This document shows, in pieces, positions 1-8,066 of a stretch of DNA of 64,000 bases. The translations under genes and the position numbers were made by a program. This stretch comes from an uncultured bacterium (GTDB lineage: Bacteria; Vulcanimicrobiota; Xenobia; Xenobiales; Xenobiaceae), in NCBI GenBank assembly GCA_934621605.1, contig CAKTUZ010000001.1, positions 186,001 to 250,000 of the forward strand. The letters are read 5' to 3'. The stretch's first letter is position 1. Every line of letters starts with the position of its first letter. Under the pieces are notes generated by a model. It saw only the letters and a program-made list of their open reading frames with translations. It ran no database searches and had not been told where the DNA came from.

Positions 1-846
1 TTGCGAGAAAAATAAAATAACAGGGATATAGTATCTGTTGTTGTCAACCATGGGGAATATGATTGTGGCCAGTAAGGCACTTAAACATGCTCCCAGCCAG
101 TTTAGAGCGACGAATAAATATAATGTGGGAATAGGCTTCCAAATACAATCATCCTCTGATTCGTCTTTTTTATCATGTTGTTCGAATTTTGGCGCTGAGA
201 GAACTTTAATTATGTAAGCAGCCAATAAAATAAAAGACAAAGATAGCAGAGTTGCCCAAAGGCCTGCTATTATCAAAAAACGATCCGTTTGATGTTGTAA
301 GGCGTGAATACGCTCTCCCAGGCGACCGTTTTGCTCTGGTTGGGTGGCGCCTTTTTGTATAGTTTGCATAATATAACTATAGGCTAAAGGATCGTTATAA
401 AAAGTATCGACAGCTTCTTTTAGTTCTATATTCAATAGATTGAAAGCATTTTGTATCTCTTCGGTAGTTGGAGTTTGTCCGCAGCATATTGTAAGCAGAA
501 CGTCAGTTACGGAACTAACTTCTTCGGTGCGAATTTTTTTTAAAAGATTTTGAGCTTTAGTTGGTTGATGACACAGGCAATATAGAGAGGCCGCACTGTG
601 AACAGTTGAGCTTTGGGCTTTGCTAAAGTTTACTCCATCTAGTATTTCGGCAACTTGACTTTCCATCAGAGATAAATGGTATTTCTGACTTACACTCATC
701 ACCCTGGAGGCCAATCTTACTTGTAAATTGGCGTGGAAGGACTTTTGCCAGGAAGAATCACCGGTATTTCTGAAAAAAGCCGGAACAACCAAAGGCAGCC
801 ATAGGGTCAGGGCTACCAACACCAATAAAATTCTTTTACCGCTCAT
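1..846 (-). CDS. Membrane protein, C-terminus cut by window edge
   Basis: An open frame runs from an ATG at 846 to the left edge with no stop (282 codons seen). GAAAGG lies about 9 bases before the ATG. The protein has a hydrophobic N-terminus (residues about 5-24), a mainly helical soluble stretch with several cysteines (about 25-185), and two strong membrane segments near residues 190-213 and 240-265. A charged Lys/Asp/Glu-rich loop joins these two segments. More membrane segments probably follow beyond the edge. The arrangement would suit a CPBP-type intramembrane protease with a long N-terminal region, but no catalytic motif is inside the window, so the family is not assigned. It is divergent from the sensor gene at 993. 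Confidence 0.7.
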   Translation of the reverse strand, partial: MSGKRILLVLVALTLWLPLVVPAFFRNTGDSSWQKSFHANLQVRLASRVMSVSQKYHLSLMESQVAEILDGVNFSKAQSSTVHSAASLYCLCHQPTKAQNLLKKIRTEEVSSVTDVLLTICCGQTPTTEEIQNAFNLLNIELKEAVDTFYNDPLAYSYIMQTIQKGATQPEQNGRLGERIHALQHQTDRFLIIAGLWATLLSLSFILLAAYIIKVLSAPKFEQHDKKDESEDDCIWKPIPTLYLFVALNWLGACLSALLATIIFPMVDNNRYYIPVILFFSQ

Positions 847-992
847 TTGTCACTACCTTTCCAGCGCAATTGGGGAGATCCTTGAATAAACTCTGCTTTC
901 GGGTAGAACTTTGAGTGGAGGAAGAAGTTTGAGAATTGAGCAACCGTTAAGTCTTAGGGGGAATCTGTCTTTTTTTGTGAAAGCTCTCCGGC

Positions 993-2828
993 GTGTCTAT
1001 TTCCAGCAATAAAAATAAAAGTCCGCGCAGTATTTTAATTGTCGGCGTTTCTAATTTAGAACAAGAAGCTTTTGCCAATAGCTTGGTAAGGCTTGGTTGT
1101 GATGTTAAGTTGGCTTCTAATTTGGAGGAAGCTCGAGAATATTTGCTTTCTGGTGAAAATATTCAGTTTACAGCTGTTAATACCGATTTCCCTCAACAGA
1201 ACGAAGTGAGCCGTTTGCTTTTGCAGCATTCTTTCGATGTAGAATTATTTTTCTTATTCGATAGTTTGGCTTTGGAATATGGTTTCTCTAATACAGCTGT
1301 TAAAGAGACTTCTAGTCCCAGGGTGCGGGCTGCTTATCTTTGTTACACTTCGTTTGCTTCAGCGAAGTATTCTTGCCGACTTATGCGTGCTTGTGGTACT
1401 TGGTGGGAAGTAAAAGGGCGTGAGGCTCCTGTCCATGAGCGCTATCGCAAATTGCTCAATCGCGTGCGTCAAGGTGTTGTCGATACCGACAGTAAGGATA
1501 TTGTGCGCTGGGCCAATAATGCTTTTAAAGGCATGGTTGGTATGGGCAATATTGAAGGGCGTTACATCAGTGAGCTGGTTGATGTTCGCGATATCCCCTG
1601 CCTGGATGCTGTACAAGTACAATTGCGCAACGGTATTATTTCACCTTACGTAGTGCGTTTGCGTTCCAGTGGTCAAGTAGTTGAGGTGGATGCTACGCCT
1701 CGCTTTGATAAAGAAGGCAACTATATGGGCAGCGTGGCTCTGATTCGCCAAGCTCACAATATGCCTGTAGAAGAATTTGTGGCCAGTCGCAATTTAGTCA
1801 GTTTGTACAGTTTGGCTTTGCGTTTAAGCCGTGCTTTTGATGTCTCTAAGGTTATCAATATTATTACAGAGACTGTGCGCGAAATGTGCGGCTATCGTTG
1901 TTGTGGTATCAAACTTAAAGGATTTGGCGAAGTTGTCGATCATGATGTTGATGGAATTGTATCTCCTTCGATAAAGCGAACGGTCGATTCTTTTTGCTCT
2001 CGTCTTTTGCCTCATCAGTCGATTAGGGTTATTAAAGACTTGGAGCGTGATCCCGATCCGGCGGCTGCTTCTTTGCGTGAAGTTGGTCTCAGTGGTGTCG
2101 TTTGCGTAGCTTTGACCGTTGGGGTTGAGCATATTGGTTGTATTTGGGCTCTGGCCGATAAAGAGACAGCCCTTTCCAGAGAAAACAATTCTTTCCTTAT
2201 TTCTGTTGGCATTCAGGCTGGTTTGGCTTTACAAAATGCTGTAAATGTAAAACGCCGTTTGGAAGAAGAGGCTAATCGTCGCCGTTTTTATCGTGACGCT
2301 TTAAATTCACTCACTTCCGGTAAGTTGGTTTTTTGTGAACGCGACGAATTGGATAGTCATTGGGCTAAGTGTGGTCGCGAGGTGGCTATTCTGGCTTTAA
2401 AGGAGAAAGCTGATGTGCCTCAGTCTCGTCGTATCTCCGAAAAAGTTATGGAAGAGCAAGGCTTCGGTCAGGATCGCCTTTTCGATATGGTTACTTGCGT
2501 ATCCGAAGCGGCTACCAATGTTGTGAAATACGGCCCTCCTGGTAGCATGAGCATAAAAGTGGAAGATGACGGTATTCACGTTCGTTTGGATGATGTCGGC
2601 CACGGTATTGCTTTTGATAACTTGCCTAAAGCTGTCCTTTTGCCGGGGTTCTCTATGGGAGAGACTCCTTCCCTGGGATTGGGTTACTCAGTTATGTTGG
2701 AAATGTGTGATTGTGTATATCTGTGTACCGGTGACGACGGGACTTCTCTTATTTTAGAAATGAAGAAGACGAAAGCCGATCCTTTGGAGGCTTTTGTGGG
2801 GTTCAGCGGATTGAATGCAAGTATCTAG
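993..2828 (+). CDS. REC-like/PAS/GAF/HATPase signalling protein
   Basis: A multidomain cytoplasmic regulator of 611 residues. The first 115 residues resemble a degenerate receiver domain (SILIVGVSNLEQEAF start). Residues about 145-260 look like a PAS domain (RQGVVDTDSKDIVRWAN) and about 270-420 like a GAF domain. The C-terminus (about 455-595) is a GHKL ATPase of the anti-sigma/RsbW type, with N-box-like SEAATNVVKYG near residue 503 and a glycine-rich lid LGLGYSVML near 561. No phospho-acceptor His/DHp domain is visible, so it more likely acts as a sensor-controlled anti-sigma-type kinase than as a classical histidine kinase; this is inference. The start is GTG, and an in-frame stop at 978-980 excludes longer starts. 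The Shine-Dalgarno is weak. The M14-like gene follows after 43 bases and is probably co-transcribed. Confidence 0.75.
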   Translation: MSISSNKNKSPRSILIVGVSNLEQEAFANSLVRLGCDVKLASNLEEAREYLLSGENIQFTAVNTDFPQQNEVSRLLLQHSFDVELFFLFDSLALEYGFSNTAVKETSSPRVRAAYLCYTSFASAKYSCRLMRACGTWWEVKGREAPVHERYRKLLNRVRQGVVDTDSKDIVRWANNAFKGMVGMGNIEGRYISELVDVRDIPCLDAVQVQLRNGIISPYVVRLRSSGQVVEVDATPRFDKEGNYMGSVALIRQAHNMPVEEFVASRNLVSLYSLALRLSRAFDVSKVINIITETVREMCGYRCCGIKLKGFGEVVDHDVDGIVSPSIKRTVDSFCSRLLPHQSIRVIKDLERDPDPAAASLREVGLSGVVCVALTVGVEHIGCIWALADKETALSRENNSFLISVGIQAGLALQNAVNVKRRLEEEANRRRFYRDALNSLTSGKLVFCERDELDSHWAKCGREVAILALKEKADVPQSRRISEKVMEEQGFGQDRLFDMVTCVSEAATNVVKYGPPGSMSIKVEDDGIHVRLDDVGHGIAFDNLPKAVLLPGFSMGETPSLGLGYSVMLEMCDCVYLCTGDDGTSLILEMKKTKADPLEAFVGFSGLNASI

Positions 2829-2871
2829 ATAGCCATCCGCTTAAAAAGCTGAGTTTGGAGCGTGAAGTTTT

Positions 2872-5472
2872 TTGCCAATAGTACCTCCTTTAAATACAGA
2901 AGCCTATCTTAATTACGAAGAATTGACCGCTTATTTGAATAGTATTGCGGAAGCCGTTCCTCAGTTGGTACGTATCTTCTCTTTGGGAAATACTACGGGG
3001 GGGCGTTCTTTGTGGGCTGCGGAAGTTACCAATACAAATACTGGAGCCGCTTCGAGTAAACCAGCAATTTGGATTGACGGTAATATTCATGGCAGTCACT
3101 TATCGGCTTCTACGGCTTGCTTGGCTGTATTGCAGCGACTCTCCGCCGAACATGGACGCAGCCCTTCTATTACCGAACTGTTGGATAACAACACTTTCTA
3201 TATTGTGCCTCGCTTGGCCCCTGATGGCGCCGAGTTGTGTTTAACTTCCGGTTTGTCCACTTCTGCCGGTCGCCGCTTGGGTTTTTTAGACGGGTTGCGC
3301 GAAGGTTTGGTTCCGGGTGATGTCAATGGTGATGGTCGCATCTTGCAAATGCGTGTGGAAGATCCTTATGGACAGTGGAAAGTTAGCAAAAGAGACGAAC
3401 GCTTGCTTATTCCTCGCCAACCGGGTGATGTAGGCGAAACTTATTATCGTCTCTATCGTGAGGGGTTGCTCGATAGAGAGGATAGAGCTCCACTTCATTT
3501 GCGCTTGGTCAATTCCAAACGTGAATTGAGTCATGATTTTACACAAGATTGCGGTCCTATTGATCATCACTACGGCGGCAATGGTTTTGTCGGGCCTTTT
3601 TCTCAAATAGAATCACGTCTTATCAGTGCTTTTTTGCATAGTTTAAACAATTTATGTTTGGCAATTTCTTTCCGTAGCGGTTCCGGCACTATTCAAGTAA
3701 CCTCTGCTTCGGAAGTGCATAGACGCGATCAGGCTTTAATGAAGATTTTGGCTTCCAAGGCTTCCGAGTTAAGTAATATTCCCGTAGAAGAAGTTACTGA
3801 AGTTAGTGATTTTGCTGATTGGGTTTATAAAGAACTGGGTGTTCCTTGTTTGCGCGTCGACGGATGGAATTTATTGCGTGAAGCTGGGATAGAAAATTCG
3901 ACTGACAAATCGCAAGAACATGCTTTGTTGGCTGTATTGCGCTGGCTTGACTACAATAATCACGGTCAGGGCTTCGCCAAGTGGGAAAAGTGTGAACACC
4001 CGCAATTGGGTGAAATCGAAGTCGGCGGTTGGGATACTTCTGTAAGTTGGAGTAATCCGCCGGTGGGCGAGATGCTGTCGACTATTTGTGAAAGCGAAGT
4101 TAATTTAGCTCTTTGCTTGGCTACTGTTGTGCCTAAGATCGGTTTGGGTGAATGTCGCGACGAAATTGTCGGCTGGGCTGAACCTGAAAATGGTGGGGCT
4201 GAAGAACTGTTACCTTTGCGTGTTATTTCTGTGGAAATACGCAATGAAGGCTATTTGCCTACTTGGCTTACCGAAGAGTTGCGCTCTAAAGACGAGCCTT
4301 TAATTTCTGAAATTTCTGTTCCTGAAAATGCCGAATTGCTAATTGGTCAGCATTTAAGTGAGCATGAGCAACTCTCTGGTACGGTGTCTTTACATTTGCG
4401 CCAGAGTTTAAGTGTGCCCTTTTTTAGCGGCACTTCTGAGACTGGTCGCTGTGTAGAAACTTGGCTAGTTCGTGGCAGCGGTGAAGTTGTGGTCTCTGCG
4501 GCCCATCCTCGCGGTGGCGTTGTCCAGTTCATAAGTGACGGTGGACAAAATTCTTTGCGCCAGCGCTTTAAAGTAAGCAAACCTAGCGCTATTATTCCAA
4601 GCACTTCGCCGGTTCCTTATGTAGTGGCTGTTACTTCCGCTGCTTTGGCTGCGGCCATTCCGCAAATGACCGGTTTAAGCGCTGCTACCGAAGCGTCTGA
4701 AGCGCCGACTTCAACTAAGGCGCCATCTCTGCCCAGAGCTGCTTTTAAAGTACCTTCTGGTGCAAAGACTGGCGTCGGGCGTAGTTCTTTAGAACCTACT
4801 CCGGTAAGTCAAATCGCTTCCACTGAGCCTGCTTCGCCGTCTCGCCCTGTTGTGCGTCCAGTAAATTTGACTGAAGTTACCTCGGCGTCTGCGGTTGAGT
4901 CTAAAGTTGAAAATATTCCTCCGGCTCAGTCGCCAGTACGCGGAGGTTATAGACCGATGGCTTTAGGTGGCGTCAAGCGTCCTTCAGTGGTAGAAAAGGC
5001 TAATCAGCCTACGCCTTCTCCCCAAGTCGGTGCTTCCGATTTCGCTCGTCCCACCGCTGCTGCTTCTGCAGGTGGTTTGAGAAAAGTCGGCGTTGAACAA
5101 CCTCCCGCTCGTCATGTAGTGGCGGAAGACTCTCCTTTGCGCAAAGAACACGCACGTCCCAGAGTACAACCTTCGGGTCGTGTTTTTGGTCAGCCGCCAG
5201 CAAAAACCGGTTTGGCCGCTGCCGTGCGTCAGTCTGATTCAGTAGCCCGTCAGAATCCTACACGCAATACTAGAAGCTTGGAAGAAGCGGCAGCGGCTGC
5301 CGAACGGCGCGGAGAAGTAAAACCTCACCCACTACTTCCCGGCAAGTCAGCTCGTTCGGCTGCACCGCCACCGGAAGCTACCGAACCGCAGCTTTCCGGG
5401 GAAGATTTTGTTGAAGAGCCTTTAACACCGACTGCGCCATTGCTTCTAAGACGTAGCCGCGGCGATGAGTAG
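2872..5472 (+). CDS. M14 carboxypeptidase-like protein, catalytic residues substituted
   Basis: Residues about 8-400 have the layout of bacterial zinc carboxypeptidases (M14), including the block DVNGDGRILQMRVEDPYGQW at about 150-169. The key positions are changed. The usual HxxE zinc pair is H73-G-S-H76. The DLNRNF substrate-binding block is replaced by ELSHDF near 218-223. The third zinc His in the 'HS/HT-x-G' strand appears to be R268 (FRSGSG), and the catalytic Glu region reads LRVDGW. Residues about 590-866 are Ala/Pro/Ser-rich and probably disordered. No signal peptide is seen. The start is TTG with GGAG 11 bases upstream. The protein is probably a non-catalytic binding or scaffold protein, although unusual metal binding cannot be excluded. 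It follows the sensor gene and ends at a strong terminator. Confidence 0.7.
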   Translation: MPIVPPLNTEAYLNYEELTAYLNSIAEAVPQLVRIFSLGNTTGGRSLWAAEVTNTNTGAASSKPAIWIDGNIHGSHLSASTACLAVLQRLSAEHGRSPSITELLDNNTFYIVPRLAPDGAELCLTSGLSTSAGRRLGFLDGLREGLVPGDVNGDGRILQMRVEDPYGQWKVSKRDERLLIPRQPGDVGETYYRLYREGLLDREDRAPLHLRLVNSKRELSHDFTQDCGPIDHHYGGNGFVGPFSQIESRLISAFLHSLNNLCLAISFRSGSGTIQVTSASEVHRRDQALMKILASKASELSNIPVEEVTEVSDFADWVYKELGVPCLRVDGWNLLREAGIENSTDKSQEHALLAVLRWLDYNNHGQGFAKWEKCEHPQLGEIEVGGWDTSVSWSNPPVGEMLSTICESEVNLALCLATVVPKIGLGECRDEIVGWAEPENGGAEELLPLRVISVEIRNEGYLPTWLTEELRSKDEPLISEISVPENAELLIGQHLSEHEQLSGTVSLHLRQSLSVPFFSGTSETGRCVETWLVRGSGEVVVSAAHPRGGVVQFISDGGQNSLRQRFKVSKPSAIIPSTSPVPYVVAVTSAALAAAIPQMTGLSAATEASEAPTSTKAPSLPRAAFKVPSGAKTGVGRSSLEPTPVSQIASTEPASPSRPVVRPVNLTEVTSASAVESKVENIPPAQSPVRGGYRPMALGGVKRPSVVEKANQPTPSPQVGASDFARPTAAASAGGLRKVGVEQPPARHVVAEDSPLRKEHARPRVQPSGRVFGQPPAKTGLAAAVRQSDSVARQNPTRNTRSLEEAAAAAERRGEVKPHPLLPGKSARSAAPPPEATEPQLSGEDFVEEPLTPTAPLLLRRSRGDE

Positions 5473-5478
5473 CAAAAA

Positions 5479-5515
5479 AAATAAGAGCGAACTTTTTAGT
5501 CCGCTCTTATTTTTT
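5479..5515. terminator. Bidirectional rho-independent terminator
   Basis: Perfect 10-bp stem (AATAAGAGCG / CGCTCTTATT, 5480-5489 with 5502-5511) with an A-run before it and a T-run after it. It lies between the converging M14-like and PiT genes and can stop transcription from both sides. Confidence 0.9.
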
Positions 5516-5540
5516 GGTTGCTGATTGTGAAAAACGTCGG

Positions 5541-6575
5541 CTAGTTATAGAGTGCCGGATCGATATATTTCAAAATATGATAAGTAATAGCTGACATGGT
5601 AGCGGCAGCCGGTAAAGTAAATACCCAAGCTACCAAAATATTATTGGCAATACTCCAGCGTACAGCATTGATACGTTTAACAGCGCCTACACCCATAATA
5701 CTGGCAGTAATTACGTGGGTGGTGGAGATGGGCATACCCAAGGCCGCAGTTGTTAAAAGGATGGTAGAAGAAGTTAAGTCAGCGGCAAATCCGTGCACTG
5801 GCTGCAGGCGAACTACTTTGGCACCTAAAGTTTTAATGATACGCCAACCGCCTCCGGAAGTTCCCAGAGCAATTACGGTAGCGCAAGCCACTTTGGTAAA
5901 CCAGCGTACTTCTAAATCAGGCTGCCAGTGTTGCTCGATAAGGCCTGTGCTGGTGGCCGTACAAAGGGCTAAGGTGATAATACCCATAACTTTTTGGGCG
6001 TCGTTAGAGCCGTGGGAGAAAGCCATAAGGCTGGAAGAGAGCCACTGAGCGTATTTAAATTTATGGCCGATTGAAGGGTGCTGATGGCGCAAAATCCAGT
6101 ACAGCGAGAGCATAATGCAATATCCGAGTATTAAACCGATAAGGGGAGAAACTAAACCGGGAATCACTACGTGATCCATAACTCCCCACCACTTTACACC
6201 GTCGGTACCGACACGCGCTAAAGCTACGCCTACCAAACCGCCTACCAAAGCGTGAGAAGAAGAGGAAGGCAAACCCCAAACCCAAGTGAGGAGATTCCAA
6301 ATAATAGCCCCTATCAGTGCTGATAAAATCAGCGACTGACTGTTCATGGCATCGCCTTCTACGATGCCGCTAGTAATAGTTTTGGCTACCCCGGTAAAGA
6401 GGAGAGCACCGCAAAAGTTACAGCAAGCTGCCATCAAGACGGCTGTTCTTGGCGATAAAGCTCGGGTAGAAACTACCGTAGCAATGGCATTGGCTGCGTC
6501 GTGGAAACCGTTTACGTAATCGAATGCTAGTGCAATTATTACGACTGCAGCTAAAATCCAAATGGTTTCATGCAT
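5541..6575 (-). CDS. pit: PiT-family inorganic phosphate transporter
   Basis: Inner-membrane low-affinity phosphate (or metal-phosphate) permease of 344 residues. It carries the two inverted PiT signatures: GFHDAANAIATVVST near residue 24, and FSHGSNDAQKVMGII in the second half. About ten hydrophobic segments are visible, and the length is at the short end for the family. The start is ATG with a weak AAGAA before it. No phoU-like partner gene is adjacent. A long untranslated region with a terminator (6666-6704) lies upstream in the same orientation, so the gene either has a local promoter near 6600-6660 or depends on read-through of that terminator. Phosphate specificity is inferred from family membership. 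Confidence 0.92.
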   Translation of the reverse strand: MHETIWILAAVVIIALAFDYVNGFHDAANAIATVVSTRALSPRTAVLMAACCNFCGALLFTGVAKTITSGIVEGDAMNSQSLILSALIGAIIWNLLTWVWGLPSSSSHALVGGLVGVALARVGTDGVKWWGVMDHVVIPGLVSPLIGLILGYCIMLSLYWILRHQHPSIGHKFKYAQWLSSSLMAFSHGSNDAQKVMGIITLALCTATSTGLIEQHWQPDLEVRWFTKVACATVIALGTSGGGWRIIKTLGAKVVRLQPVHGFAADLTSSTILLTTAALGMPISTTHVITASIMGVGAVKRINAVRWSIANNILVAWVFTLPAAATMSAITYHILKYIDPALYN

Positions 6576-6665
6576 TTCTTTTTTTTTCTACTTTCCTATA
6601 GTACGTTTCTGTATATAAATGTACATTTTCGAGTTTACTTTATACTCATATGGTCGAACTGAGCT

Positions 6666-6704
6666 AATAAAAAAAGCCGTCTCTCTTTCAACAAGGGAGC
6701 GGCT
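6666..6704 (-). terminator. Rho-independent terminator or attenuator upstream of pit
   Basis: Read on the minus strand, the hairpin AGCCG...CGGCT (6675-6679 with 6700-6704) has an inner stem with one wobble pair and is followed by seven T. It sits about 90 bases before the pit start codon in the same orientation, so it ends an upstream RNA or attenuates pit. Confidence 0.8.
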
Positions 6705-7064
6705 ATAGGATAATTTCCGTAAATAAAATCAACATTCCTGAACGATGGCCAGGAATGACCCGTACTTTCAGCATCAAAACAATACGATTGTTGGAGCGTA
6801 TTCAATAACATAAGGCGCGGGGAAGTTCTGTAAGGCTATTTTTTTCCCTCCTTAGCCAAAAAATATTTGCAAGGTTGGATAGATAAGAAGCGAGGCAGAT
6901 CGCAATTGGCGATCTGCCTCGTATTTTTACGGCTAAAAATGAAACGACCCCCTCGAGTGTGAGTCATAAGGGGGACGCAAGGGATTAGGAGGAACTTTGC
7001 TTGATGCCAAAGACGGGATGACTTCGACATTTCCAGCGTTAAGATTTCTTCAACGCTCTTAACA
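6667..7064 (-). ncRNA. Candidate structured RNA (~400 nt) or long pit leader
   Basis: A near-consensus promoter (7071-7099) and a strong terminator (6666-6704) bracket about 400 bases with no convincing gene. The 94-codon open frame here has no Shine-Dalgarno and an implausible composition. Several hairpins are visible on the minus strand. They include a perfect 13-bp stem (6891-6903 with 6909-6921), CATTCCTG/CAGGAATG around 6734-6758, a CCCCC/GGGGG stem around 6950-6977, and two mutually exclusive pairings near the 5' end (GTTAAGA/TCTTAAC against AGCGTT/AACGCT). I looked for tmRNA, RNase P, SRP and 6S signatures and found none. It could be a stand-alone small RNA or a regulatory leader of pit. 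Confidence 0.45.
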
Positions 7065-7070
7065 ATTGTG

Positions 7071-7099
7071 ATTATAAAGGCAAATATATAATAAGTCAA
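7071..7099 (-). promoter_or_regulatory. Sigma-70-type promoter, minus strand
   Basis: On the minus strand, TTGACT (7094-7099), a 17-base spacer and a perfect TATAAT (7071-7076). The predicted start is near 7064. It drives the untranslated region toward pit, divergent from the MerR gene. Confidence 0.7.
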
Positions 7100-7145
7100 T
7101 AATATTTTTTCAAAATACAAATAACTAATTTATAGTATTATTATA

Positions 7146-7197
7146 TATATTTTACACAAAAATTGTATAATAATAAACAATTTTTGTGTAAAATATA
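7146..7197. promoter_or_regulatory. 21-bp perfect inverted repeat, probable operator
   Basis: Arms 7146-7166 and 7177-7197 (core TTTACACAAAAATTGT) are separated by 10 bases. A TATAAT on the plus strand at 7166-7171 overlaps the inner end of the left arm. The core TTTACACAAAA recurs at about 7273-7283 inside the MerR coding region. Its position between the MerR gene and the divergent promoter suggests an autoregulatory operator; an RNA hairpin role is the alternative. Confidence 0.65.
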
Positions 7198-7233
7198 CAA
7201 GGTAAAACGAATGTTTAAAAGAAAACCACAATT

Positions 7234-7758
7234 GTGATAAAGAGAATTTCAGACGTGAGGCAAATGGAGTTTTTACACAAAACTCCTATATATCTGAGTC
7301 AGGGAGAGGCTGCTGAGTTTATGCAAGTCTCCGTCAGAAATTTACAATATTGGGAAAGTTCCGGACTATTGCATAGGGAAAGACGTCAAAATGGACACGG
7401 AACTCGCTATACGCGCTGGGATTTGATAGAAATAAACTTTATTCGCAGTTTAATTTATGAGTGGGGCTTTACAGTAAACTCGCTTAAAGCTAAATTGGCT
7501 TTGTTGGAAAGTCCGTACTATTACGATCCTAACGATATTATTTGGGATAATTGCACAGGTTGTTGGTGTAGCCGTTCTGATATTGCTTGCCGGGAATTAA
7601 ATCGTGTAAAGCATGACTTTGTACCCTATGTACGCCAAATTTTTGAAAATACAGCTGAGGAAGGCGAAAAAAGTACCGCTTGGGGAGTTATCAATATTTT
7701 ACGTTCTTTGATAAAAGGGCAACGTCCCAAGAAACTATCTGGCTTTGACAGAACTTAA
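7234..7758 (+). CDS. MerR-family transcriptional regulator
   Basis: A 174-residue protein whose residues about 18-88 form a MerR winged-helix DNA-binding domain (YLSQGEAAEFMQVSVRNLQYW, RYTRWDLIEINFIRSL). The C-terminal part has a cysteine cluster, CTGCWC plus a later C, near residues 109-120. This could bind a metal or an iron-sulfur cluster, which is inference. The GTG start at 7234 has a poor ribosome site. GTG at 7255 or ATG at 7264 are also possible, and the DNA-binding domain is intact in all three. The large palindrome at 7146-7197 lies directly upstream, and a copy of its core lies within the first codons, so autoregulation is likely. No obvious target gene lies downstream. Confidence 0.8.
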   Translation: MIKRISDVRQMEFLHKTPIYLSQGEAAEFMQVSVRNLQYWESSGLLHRERRQNGHGTRYTRWDLIEINFIRSLIYEWGFTVNSLKAKLALLESPYYYDPNDIIWDNCTGCWCSRSDIACRELNRVKHDFVPYVRQIFENTAEEGEKSTAWGVINILRSLIKGQRPKKLSGFDRT

Positions 7759-8066
7759 TATTTAGAAATCAGCAAAAGACGTCAGCGCTTTTTTTTCAGT
7801 GTTTTTTTTGTAAGACTGTCTATTGAGCTAAATGTTAACATGCTCTGAATACTAAGAATCCGATAAAATAGGAATTCTTTAATTTTTCGGGGGCTATTAT
7901 TAACACGTTTTTTACTTGATTGTTACACTGTATCAATAAGCTATAAATAAAATCCAAGAGTGGGAGGCTGTGTAGAAATCGGTTTATAAGCAGCAGAAAA
8001 GCATAGCCCAAAACAGGATTTCCCCAGCTTTGAAGTTTCTACCCTTGGAAGTAAGGAGGTAGCCTA
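7759..8066 (+). other. Leader region before flagellar cluster
   Basis: 308 bases without a gene. It holds pairable segments (GTAGAAA 7972-7978 with TTTCTAC 8036-8042, and GGCTGTG with CATAGCC near 8002-8008) that could form a folded 5' leader. A CCGATAA resembling a sigma-28 -10 element lies at about 7860, but no matching -35 element is present. AAGGAGGT at 8053-8060 is the ribosome site of the next gene. Confidence 0.35.

Noticed and set aside
5596..6048. 150-codon frame antisense to the phosphate transporter
   Set aside because: The transporter has full family motifs on the other strand; the antisense frame is a shadow.
6667..7064. tmRNA, RNase P, SRP or 6S RNA in the untranslated region
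   Set aside because: None of the conserved core sequences of these RNAs could be found on either strand; left as an unassigned RNA or leader.
6836..7120. 94-codon open frame on the minus strand
   Set aside because: It spans the promoter and hairpins, has no ribosome site and an implausible amino acid composition.
7841..7870. Possible sigma-28 promoter (CCGATAA)
   Set aside because: No TAAA-type -35 element at the right distance.
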